This document shows positions 6,665 through 13,527 of a stretch of DNA of 13,527 nt, piece after piece (position 1 is the first letter of the stretch; each line of letters opens with the position of its first letter). The stretch is from Actinomycetota bacterium (GTDB taxonomy: Bacteria; Actinomycetota; Actinomycetes; Nanopelagicales; Nanopelagicaceae). The notes under the pieces were generated by a model. That model was given only the letters and a program-made list of their open reading frames with translations. It was not told the DNA's origin and searched no databases. A program made the position numbers and the translations under genes. The stretch spans positions 1 to 13,527 of the forward strand of contig JAPLBK010000112.1 of NCBI GenBank assembly GCA_026392775.1, written 5' to 3'.

Positions 6665-7201
6665 TTATTCGGCTTTAGGGGTTTCTTCAACAACTTCTTC
6701 AGCAACTGGGGCTTCAACAACAGCCTCAACTACAGGAGCCTCTACAACTGCCTCTACTACTGGCGCCTCAACAACTTCCTCAACAATGACAGCTTCAGCA
6801 ACTACAGGGGCAATTGGTTCTGGTGTTGAAAGAATTCCATCACCGTAACCTTCAACGCCATCGCGCTTTTCACGAATCTTTGCAGCCTTACCGCGTAGAT
6901 CGCGTAGGTAGTAAAGCTTGGCGCGACGAACTTCGCCCTTCTTTACTAATTCAATCTTTTCAATAACTGGTGTGTGAACTGGGAATGTGCGCTCTACACC
7001 AACACCGTAAGAAACCTTACGAACTGTAAATGTTTCACGAACCCCATCGCCTTGGCGACGAATAACGATTCCTTGGAATACCTGAAGACGGCTCTTGCTA
7101 CCTTCGATAACACGGACGTGAATCTTGAGCTCATCACCAGCACGAAACTGTGGGATGTCTTTGCGCAGCGATGCTGCATCTACGGCGTCAAGAATGTTCA
7201 T
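6665..7201 (-). CDS. rplS: 50S ribosomal protein L19 with a long repetitive acidic C-terminal tail
   Basis: L19 sits at the interface of the large and small ribosomal subunits. Residues 1 to about 115 form the normal protein: [17 protein letters not shown] (15-31), [10 protein letters not shown] (42-51), [19 protein letters not shown] (56-74), and the C-terminal [18 protein letters not shown] (95-112). Bacterial L19 usually ends near here. This one continues for some 60 residues of Glu, Val, Ala and Pro with almost no basic residues, including three tandem nine-residue repeats (143-169). A clear AAGGA ribosome-binding site lies eight bases before ATG 7201. The trmD gene, a frequent upstream neighbour of rplS, is not here. 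Core identity is certain; the tail's role is unknown. Confidence 0.97.
   Translation of the reverse strand: MNILDAVDAASLRKDIPQFRAGDELKIHVRVIEGSKSRLQVFQGIVIRRQGDGVRETFTVRKVSYGVGVERTFPVHTPVIEKIELVKKGEVRRAKLYYLRDLRGKAAKIREKRDGVEGYGDGILSTPEPIAPVVAEAVIVEEVVEAPVVEAVVEAPVVEAVVEAPVAEEVVEETPKAE
6695..6775 (-). repeat. Three tandem 27-bp repeats in the rplS tail
   Basis: The segments 6749-6775, 6722-6748 and 6695-6721 encode [18 protein letters not shown] and VVEAPVAEE. By my hand alignment the first two match at 22 of 27 bases and the last two at 18 of 27. A fourth, more diverged unit (VAEAVIVEE, 6776-6802) precedes them. The decay suggests an old in-frame tandem duplication kept under selection for composition. 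Confidence 0.8.
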
Positions 7202-7209
7202 GGAATTCG

Positions 7210-7214
7210 TCCTT
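7210..7214 (-). promoter_or_regulatory. Shine-Dalgarno site of rplS
   Basis: AAGGA on the minus strand, preceded by an A-rich run, lies eight bases before ATG 7201. It is the strongest ribosome-binding site in the window, as expected for a ribosomal-protein gene with a real 5' leader. Confidence 0.65.
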
Positions 7215-7240
7215 TTTTATCTTTATCTATGAAGCACCAG

Positions 7241-7274
7241 CTGTGGCAGGTGCAGACTGCGTATCTTGCCACAG
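7241..7274 (-). promoter_or_regulatory. Hairpin in the rplS 5' leader, possible regulatory element
   Basis: CTGTGGCA (7241-7248) and TGCCACAG (7267-7274) form a perfect 8-bp inverted repeat around an 18-base loop. The hairpin lies about 40 bases before the rplS start, in the 102-base gap after the phosphatase gene. No T-tract follows on either strand, so it is not a classical intrinsic terminator. An autoregulatory leader for L19 is a reasonable guess, since L19 leaders are known in Firmicutes and Flavobacteria, but I see no match to those. Confidence 0.45.
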
Positions 7275-7303
7275 AAGGGGCCTTGAGCCTAAATCGGGTA
7301 GAT

Positions 7304-8068
7304 CTAGGCGGGAATCTCCCGCATAAGCTCAGCATGCAGGTGGGCACCGCCTGCCACGGTTAACTCCATCCCCCGCCATGAATGCGTGGTGACAACTGCC
7401 CCAGCTTCAGTGGCAATCAGAGCGCCAGCGGCTAAATCCCACTCCTTTAACCCAGTCTCGATGTATCCATCCACCATTCCCGTTGCTACATAACACAGAT
7501 CAGTTGCAGCAGCTCCCATACGGCGAATGTCTCTAATCTTTGGAACCAGTTGGTTAACTAGATCTAACTGGTTAATACGATCTTTGACTTTATATGCAAA
7601 ACCAGTTGCGATCAATGCTCGGTTTAATTCAATGGGTTCGTTGCAGGAAATCGGTAGGTTATTGAGGAAAGCACCACCACCACGGGTTGCATGCCATGTC
7701 GCATCAATAGTCGGTGCATGCACCACTCCTGCCACCACACCTTGAGCATCTTTAACGGCAATGCTGATGTTCCAACCAGGTAGGCCATAGAAATAGTTCA
7801 CAGTTCCATCCACTGGATCAATCACCCATGTATAACCGGATGTACTCACCCTATCGGCGCCTTCTTCACCAATAATTCCATCATCTGGGCGGGCTGCAAG
7901 AATGGCGTTGACTATGAGTTTTTCACTTGCAACATCCATCTGTGTTGCAATATCTATCGCCGTTGATTTAGAAGTTAACTCCCAAGAGGCTGGACGATCA
8001 ACCAATAGACGGCCAGCTTGCTTGGCAATATCTAAAGCTAGCTCTAAGAGTTCATAATTAATACTCAC
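7304..8068 (-). CDS. Inositol monophosphatase family phosphatase
   Basis: Metal-dependent phosphomonoesterase of the IMPase/FIG superfamily. With the start used here (254 residues) the metal-binding motifs are GEEG (67-70), DPVDGT (84-89) and EWDLAAGALI (209-218, Asp211), all intact. The length is typical. Family members hydrolyse myo-inositol phosphates, histidinol phosphate (HisN type) or other sugar phosphates, and sequence alone does not decide which. Inositol-containing lipids are common in actinobacteria. GTG 8068 is chosen because TAAGAT (8080-8075) ends six bases upstream, the spacing of a leaderless start; an in-frame GTG at 8074 would add two residues. The gene is divergent from the MFS gene with 37 bases between starts and lies 102 bases upstream of rplS. 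Confidence 0.9.
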   Translation of the reverse strand: MSINYELLELALDIAKQAGRLLVDRPASWELTSKSTAIDIATQMDVASEKLIVNAILAARPDDGIIGEEGADRVSTSGYTWVIDPVDGTVNYFYGLPGWNISIAVKDAQGVVAGVVHAPTIDATWHATRGGGAFLNNLPISCNEPIELNRALIATGFAYKVKDRINQLDLVNQLVPKIRDIRRMGAAATDLCYVATGMVDGYIETGLKEWDLAAGALIATEAGAVVTTHSWRGMELTVAGGAHLHAELMREIPA

Positions 8069-8069
8069 A

Positions 8070-8098
8070 TGCACATCTTACTAACCCTGTCATAGGAT
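8070..8098 (+). promoter_or_regulatory. Putative leaderless promoter of the MFS gene
   Basis: TGCACA (8070-8075) and TAGGAT (8093-8098) are 17 bases apart, and the -10 ends seven bases before ATG 8106. The alternative ATG at 8097 lies on the -10 itself and is therefore unlikely to be the start of this transcript. Confidence 0.45.
8075..8080 (-). promoter_or_regulatory. Putative -10 element of the phosphatase gene
   Basis: TAAGAT on the minus strand is six bases before GTG 8068 and would give a leaderless mRNA. No good -35 match is visible 16-18 bases upstream. It touches the -35 candidate of the opposing MFS promoter at base 8075, so the two promoters should interfere with each other. Confidence 0.35.
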
Positions 8099-8105
8099 GG
8101 GCAGC

Positions 8106-9347
8106 ATGTTCTCGGCATATACAACCCTGTTTCGCACTCCGGGAGCGATGAGATTTTCAATTCCAGCCCTCATCGGCCGAATGCCGATATCGATGGATTC
8201 ATTGGCGCTAATTTTCATTGTTGTTGCCGTCAGTGAATCCTATGCTTTAGCTGGGGCGCTGAGTGCAGTTGCATCCATAGTTATCTCTATTGCAGCACCA
8301 ATTTGGTCCAGGCTTGCTGATCGCATTGGGCAGAGAAAAATGTTACTGCGTGTTGTGCCGCTCAAAATCCTAGGTCTCTCACTCTTTATTGCCTTAGTAA
8401 TGAATGGAGCACCGGTCTGGACCTGGTTTGTATCCATCATTGTGGCAGAACTTGCTGCAATCAATACTGGTGGCTTAGTGCGCCGCCGATGGTTACATGT
8501 CTTAAGTCCAGATAAATCAACTACCGCTGAAAATGAAGCAGATAAGCATGTGGTCAATACTGCTTACTCCTATGAAGCTTTAATGGATGAGATTGTTTTC
8601 ATCGTTGGTCCCATTACTGCCACGGCATGTGCCACATCGATTGCACCTGCGGCCGGATTAATTGCGGGAATGATTTTGATGTCTATTGGACTGCCTCTCT
8701 TTGCAATGCAACGAGCAACTGAGCCACCACCATCGCCGGTGCGCGTTAAGGATCCACATCCCCCAGTGATTGGAATACCTATCGTTCAGGCAATTGCACT
8801 TGCCACAACTTTCACCGGTGGATTCTTTGGTGCAATCGCAATTACTGTTGTTGGATTTGCCGAAAGCCAAGGGCAAAAATCACATTCGGGTTTACTACTG
8901 GGCTTGTGGGCATCAGGCAGCGCAGTCATGGCCATCATTAATGGGTTAGTAAAATGGAAAACTGCCTATGTTGGCCGTTTTCTTATCTTTTTAACGGCGC
9001 TGACTGTTCTATCAATTCCATTTATATTTGTGGATTCAATATTCTGGTTAGCTATCGCGCTATTCTTTAACGGCTTTGCTATCGCGCCTTTAATAGTAAA
9101 TGCCTATGGTGTTGTGCAAGAAGCGGTGCCCAGTGAACAAATCACTGAATCTTTTACATGGGTTGTGGCGGGCATGCCACTGGGTGGTGCAATCTCTAGC
9201 GCCCTTGGCGGATGGGTCATCGACACCTACGGGGCACAAAACGCTTTCTGGGTGCCTCTGGGATTTATGTGTGCAGCATTATTAGCCACACTGCCCTACT
9301 TTCGGGTTTATAAGGGGCTCATCCATTACTCTCTGAATCGTGACTGA
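8106..9347 (+). CDS. Major facilitator superfamily transporter
   Basis: Twelve-helix membrane transporter of 413 residues from ATG 8106 (416 from the in-frame ATG at 8097). Hydrophobic segments alternate with short loops across the whole length. A motif-A-like loop LADRIGQRKML (70-80) lies between helices 2 and 3, a long hydrophilic central loop rich in Pro (204-222) separates the two halves, and DEIVFIVGP (161-169) carries charged residues into helix 5. This pattern is common in actinobacterial MFS proteins annotated as efflux or sugar-type carriers, but the substrate cannot be inferred. The start is chosen from the promoter arrangement. The end overlaps the sepH start by eight bases, so the two genes are probably cotranscribed at least in part. 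Confidence 0.88.
   Translation: MFSAYTTLFRTPGAMRFSIPALIGRMPISMDSLALIFIVVAVSESYALAGALSAVASIVISIAAPIWSRLADRIGQRKMLLRVVPLKILGLSLFIALVMNGAPVWTWFVSIIVAELAAINTGGLVRRRWLHVLSPDKSTTAENEADKHVVNTAYSYEALMDEIVFIVGPITATACATSIAPAAGLIAGMILMSIGLPLFAMQRATEPPPSPVRVKDPHPPVIGIPIVQAIALATTFTGGFFGAIAITVVGFAESQGQKSHSGLLLGLWASGSAVMAIINGLVKWKTAYVGRFLIFLTALTVLSIPFIFVDSIFWLAIALFFNGFAIAPLIVNAYGVVQEAVPSEQITESFTWVVAGMPLGGAISSALGGWVIDTYGAQNAFWVPLGFMCAALLATLPYFRVYKGLIHYSLNRD
9327..9332 (+). promoter_or_regulatory. Possible -10 element for sepH inside the MFS gene
   Basis: TACTCT ends seven bases before the sepH GTG at 9340, the same spacing as other leaderless-type starts here. No good -35 is visible. No Shine-Dalgarno sequence is positioned for this GTG. 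Confidence 0.25.
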
Positions 9348-10119
9348 GCTTCGATTAAATGGCAAGAGTGAGGAAGGTACTCACTTGTCCCTGCATGATA
9401 ATGATGGCAATGAGTTCACTGTTCGCATTAGCGACACTTTGCGCGCCACAGTTAATCAACCTCGTCTTTCAGCAGTTCCAGAACAAGAAAGCGACACAAT
9501 TTCTATCAAAGAGATTCAACGTCGCTTGCGTGCTGGTGAGTTAGCAGAAGAGCTAGCTCGCGAAAATAATATTCCACTTGAAAAGATCGAACGCTTCTCT
9601 GGCCCAATCTTGCAAGAGCGCATCTACATCATTGATCAAGCTCAACAAGTTTCAGTTCGCAAAGAAGGAAGTCGCGATCCAGTTAACTTGTTAGGCGTTG
9701 TCGTTTCCCGTCTTGCCCCACGCAATATCGATCTCTCTGATCTTTCGTGGAACACATGGCGCCATGAAGATTCAACATGGACAGTTGAACTGCATTATCC
9801 AAACACCAACGGTGTTGGAATTGCGCAATGGAACTTTGACACCACTCGTCGCGTGCTTACATCTATGGATGAAAATGCGCGTTGGATGATGGGTGATGAG
9901 CCACCCGCACGTCAGATGAGCGCACCTGGACTTGTCTATTCAGATGCAAATCACCCTTCTTTGCGTGAAGACATCACCCCTATGCCAGAAGTTCCACGCT
10001 TGGCAGTTATTCGTGAACTGCCAGATGATGAAGCTACGCGCGATGGTGTTGTTGCACGTGCAAAGGTTCCAAGTTGGGATGAAATTATGTTCGGCATTAA
10101 ACCTACTGAAGATCAGTAA
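9340..10119 (+). CDS. sepH: Septation protein SepH (DUF3071 family)
   Basis: SepH is an actinobacterial cell-division protein that binds FtsZ and stimulates its assembly. The 259-residue product has the DUF3071 N-terminal domain (about 1-170) with a helix-turn-helix-like segment at roughly 56-86 (IKEIQRRLRAGELAEELA, then NNIPLEKIERF), the region known to contact FtsZ. Conserved GVVVSRLAPRNIDLSDLSW (119-137) and AQWNFDTTRRVL (162-173) follow. A variable linker leads to the conserved C-terminal VPSWDEIMFG (243-252). It is shorter than streptomycete SepH because the linker is short. The start is GTG, overlapping the MFS gene by eight bases; the domain begins immediately (MTELRLNG), which supports it. 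The stop directly abuts the stop of the convergent hydrolase gene. Confidence 0.92.
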   Translation: MTELRLNGKSEEGTHLSLHDNDGNEFTVRISDTLRATVNQPRLSAVPEQESDTISIKEIQRRLRAGELAEELARENNIPLEKIERFSGPILQERIYIIDQAQQVSVRKEGSRDPVNLLGVVVSRLAPRNIDLSDLSWNTWRHEDSTWTVELHYPNTNGVGIAQWNFDTTRRVLTSMDENARWMMGDEPPARQMSAPGLVYSDANHPSLREDITPMPEVPRLAVIRELPDDEATRDGVVARAKVPSWDEIMFGIKPTEDQ

Positions 10120-11232
10120 TTAACTCAAAGCTGCAGTAAACAACCCCACCTGAGATTCAATCTGACTATCGCCACCATGATGGCCAACCATGGCACCTTC
10201 TTTTTCGGCACGCTCTGGATCAAGTAAAACAACTCCACCTTGAGCAATTGCAATGACTTCGCCCATGCGATCTAGTGCATCAGCACTTACTTCACTACCA
10301 AATAGGCCTGAAGTGATTGCACTTTCACGAGTAAGAACAGTTGCCTTTTCCCCCAAATATTCCTGCCATCTACTAGCTAATTCACTTCGTGCGCTCATGC
10401 TGTCATTTTCTGGAGATAAATAAAGATGTCTAGCTCTAGGCTCACCCGCAATGACGGCCACGCCCTCTAGTAATGGATTATCTTGTCCAATAACTATTTT
10501 CTCACTGGCATTTACCATTCCATGATCTGAAGTGAGCCAAATGCGGGTGCCATGTGGCATCTCTTTCATCAGGTTTGAAAACATTTGATCAATGACAGAA
10601 AGCGCCGCTAACCACTTCTCACTTCCAACACCATCACTATGTCCAGCTGCATCTAGATCATTGACATAGAGATAAACAAAAGATGGTGTCTTTTGCAGTG
10701 CAGCTTTAGTCTCTGCAATTAAATCTGCAGCAACATTTGCACCTTTATAGTTCGCCCCGCGAAAGACTGCTCGTGTGAACCCTGAGTTCTCATAGCGCTT
10801 TGCTGCAACATGTGTGACGTTGATGTTTTGCGCAACTGCACGCTCAAACAAAGTGGGCACTGGCTGCCAGTTAATCGGATCAACGCGCTCATCCCATTTA
10901 AGAGCGTTAAGGATACGACCGCCACTGCGTGGGACTTGCACGGTGTAACCCAGCATTCCGTGAACTCCAGGCAATTCGCCAGTCATAAGTGTTGCTAGTG
11001 ATGTTGCAGTAGTTGATGGGAATGAAGTATCTAATGTTGAGAACTTAGTTAGGCGCGAGATAGTGGGCATGGCATCGCCATATTTTTCAATGACATCTGC
11101 GCCAAAACCATCGATAAGAAATAGAAGTTCACGCCCACTGGGCGAAGGCCCAATCGCTAAAAGGTCTTCGGAAGTCGATAGCCCCAGGGATGTAAAGATC
11201 GATGGAGTTATCTGGGACAAATGCACGTTCAT
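10120..11232 (-). CDS. Alkaline phosphatase superfamily hydrolase (type I phosphodiesterase/nucleotide pyrophosphatase family)
   Basis: Two-metal hydrolase of 370 residues. Visible motifs: Asp41 in FLIDGFG (38-44), FPSTTATSLATLMTG (71-85) with Thr75 in the nucleophile position, PGVHGMLGY (88-96), DLDAAGHSDG (192-201, Asp194 and His198), TSDHGM (234-239, Asp236 and His237) and GHHGGD (350-355). These six ligand positions plus the threonine match nucleotide pyrophosphatase/phosphodiesterases rather than classical alkaline phosphatases. No signal peptide is seen, so it probably acts in the cytoplasm. The natural substrate is unknown. It is divergent from psuG with 31 bases between start codons. 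Upstream, TGTAAT (11246-11241) eight bases before the ATG could be a -10; a weak AGAAG could instead serve as a ribosome-binding site. Confidence 0.88.
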   Translation of the reverse strand: MNVHLSQITPSIFTSLGLSTSEDLLAIGPSPSGRELLFLIDGFGADVIEKYGDAMPTISRLTKFSTLDTSFPSTTATSLATLMTGELPGVHGMLGYTVQVPRSGGRILNALKWDERVDPINWQPVPTLFERAVAQNINVTHVAAKRYENSGFTRAVFRGANYKGANVAADLIAETKAALQKTPSFVYLYVNDLDAAGHSDGVGSEKWLAALSVIDQMFSNLMKEMPHGTRIWLTSDHGMVNASEKIVIGQDNPLLEGVAVIAGEPRARHLYLSPENDSMSARSELASRWQEYLGEKATVLTRESAITSGLFGSEVSADALDRMGEVIAIAQGGVVLLDPERAEKEGAMVGHHGGDSQIESQVGLFTAALS

Positions 11233-11257
11233 ATCTTCTCATTACATCGGCTAAGGT
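11228..11257 (+). promoter_or_regulatory. Putative leaderless promoter of psuG-psuK
   Basis: TTCATA (11228-11233) and TAAGGT (11252-11257) are 18 bases apart, and the -10 ends six bases before ATG 11264. The -35 element lies over the start codon of the divergent hydrolase gene. Confidence 0.45.
11241..11246 (-). promoter_or_regulatory. Possible -10 element of the phosphodiesterase-family gene
   Basis: TGTAAT on the minus strand (five of six bases of the TATAAT consensus) ends eight bases before ATG 11232. It lies inside the spacer of the opposing psuG promoter, so the two genes would share one compact divergent promoter. The -35 is weak. Confidence 0.3.
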
Positions 11258-11263
11258 TGACCC

Positions 11264-12162
11264 ATGAAGAGTGCAATTAAATATTCAGCCGAAGTTTCGG
11301 CTGCAATTGCAGCGGGCACCCCCATCGTTGCACTCGAATCTACGATTATTAGCCATGGATTGCCACGGCCATCCAATTTGGCAGTTGCCCAAGAGTGTGA
11401 AGGCATTATTCGCCAGCGCGGCGCCGTCCCAGCCACAATCGCACTCCTTGATGGCGTTGTTCATATCGGACTTGAAGCCAATGAATTAGATGCCATAGCA
11501 AATCGTGATGATATTTCAAAAGCATCCAGCCGAGATTTAGCAATCATCATCGCCCAGGGCAAGAGCGCAGCAACAACAGTTGCAGCCACTGCTCATATTG
11601 CAGCAATTGCAGGAATCAAAGTATTTGCAACTGGTGGTCTTGGCGGGGTTCATCGAGGGGCCAATGAATCATTTGATGAATCAGCTGACTTAACTGCGCT
11701 CTCACAACTCGATATCACCGTTGTGTGTGCTGGAGTCAAATCAATTCTGGATGTTCATGCCACCTTAGAGCGCCTTGAAACGCTAGCAATTGGCATTGTA
11801 GGTTATAAAACCAACCGCTTCCCGGGTTTCTACTTAACTGATTCCGGCTTTGAGATTGAACACCGCGTTAATTCAGCCCAAGAGGTTGCCGCAATCATTA
11901 AAGCCCGTAGTCAGGTTTCAACTGCAAGTCATGCCTTGATCGTTACTAACCCAGTTGAAAAGCAGATGGATAAGGTCCACCATGATGAGATTTTGGCATT
12001 AGGTCTTGCACATGCTGCCCGTGATGGAATTGATGGAAAGTATGTAACACCATACTTACTGGAGCATTTCCACACTGCCAGCAAAGGTGAATCACTTGCT
12101 ATCAACACTGAAATCATTAAATCCAACTGCGCCTTAGCTGCAGATATTGCGATGGCGATTAA

Positions 12163-12166
<4 letters not shown>
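11264..12166 (+). CDS. psuG: Pseudouridine-5'-phosphate glycosidase
   Basis: Cleaves the C-C glycosidic bond of pseudouridine 5'-phosphate to uracil and ribose 5-phosphate. The 300 residues match the PsuG/IndA family throughout: VALESTIISHGLPRP (22-36, with the family's active-site Glu25), ATGGLGGVHRGA (122-133), CAGVKSILD (155-163, with Lys159 in the place of the lysine that forms the Schiff base, E. coli Lys166), RFPGFY (185-190), TNPV (228-231), and the C-terminal TPYLLEHF (262-269) and Asn-containing segment near 281-288. The length is normal. Transcription probably starts at the ATG itself. The gene is translationally coupled to the kinase that follows by an ATGA overlap, as expected for the two-step pathway. 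Confidence 0.95.

Positions 12167-13527
<1,361 letters not shown>

Noticed and set aside
6695..6802. CRISPR-like or mobile-element repeat
   Set aside because: The 27-base units are directly adjacent without spacers, lie in frame in rplS, and encode a periodic peptide; they are coding tandem repeats.
7241..7274. Intrinsic terminator for the phosphatase gene
   Set aside because: The stem is good but no T-tract follows on the minus strand, and the phosphatase stop is only 30 bases away with the rplS ribosome-binding site just downstream; a leader element fits better.
7299..7306. Palindrome TAGATCTA between the phosphatase and rplS genes
   Set aside because: It includes the phosphatase stop codon, is only eight bases long and has no partner; chance is the simplest explanation.
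6974..7363. 129-codon plus-strand open frame across rplS and its leader
   Set aside because: It covers highly conserved L19 codons on the other strand and the intergenic hairpin, and resembles no protein I know.

Overview
The window looks like chromosome from a small-genome, low-to-mid-GC actinobacterium, most likely of the freshwater acI (Nanopelagicales) type. The lineage evidence is a SepH/DUF3071 cell-division protein (known only from Actinobacteria), the rplS-lepB-rnhB-dprA order typical of Actinobacteria, and an actinobacterial-type 6-phosphofructokinase. The base composition is far less GC-rich than Streptomyces or Mycobacterium. Genes are packed tightly: no gene-free stretch exceeds about 100 bases, convergent genes share or abut stop codons, and divergent genes share promoter regions of 31 to 96 bases. 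I see no rRNA, tRNA, CRISPR array, insertion sequence or phage gene. The acI placement is inference; Actinobacteria is well supported.

Layout. (1) 1-1081: left edge, then pfkA on the minus strand; its active site predicts a pyrophosphate-dependent enzyme. (2) 1178-3524, plus strand: a xylulokinase, a possible 22-codon leader peptide, and an EamA-type transporter whose start codon abuts the leader's stop. (3) 3521-7201, minus strand, transcribed right to left: rplS, lepB, rnhB, dprA, era (translation, protein export, RNA-primer removal, DNA uptake/recombination, ribosome maturation). L19 carries an unusual repetitive acidic tail and its gene has a hairpin leader. (4) 8068-7304, minus strand: an inositol-monophosphatase-family enzyme, divergent from (5) an MFS transporter and sepH (8106-10119, plus). 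(6) 11232-10120, minus: a type I phosphodiesterase/nucleotide-pyrophosphatase-family hydrolase, divergent from (7) psuG-psuK (11264-13044, plus), a coupled pseudouridine-breakdown pair, followed by (8) the start of a topoisomerase IV A-subunit gene that runs off the right edge.

How the genes work together. Carbon entry is represented by xylulokinase and the phosphofructokinase. PsuK and PsuG would turn pseudouridine into uracil and ribose 5-phosphate, which feeds the same pentose-phosphate/glycolytic core. The rest is housekeeping. A recurring feature is the start signal: only pfkA and rplS have a clear Shine-Dalgarno sequence, while many other genes have a TAnnnT -10-like hexamer 6-8 bases before the start codon, as expected for leaderless mRNAs. 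I used this to choose several start codons.

I find no obviously new multi-gene system. The best leads are the L19 tail and rplS leader, the leader ORF abutting the EamA gene, and the predicted pyrophosphate dependence of the phosphofructokinase.
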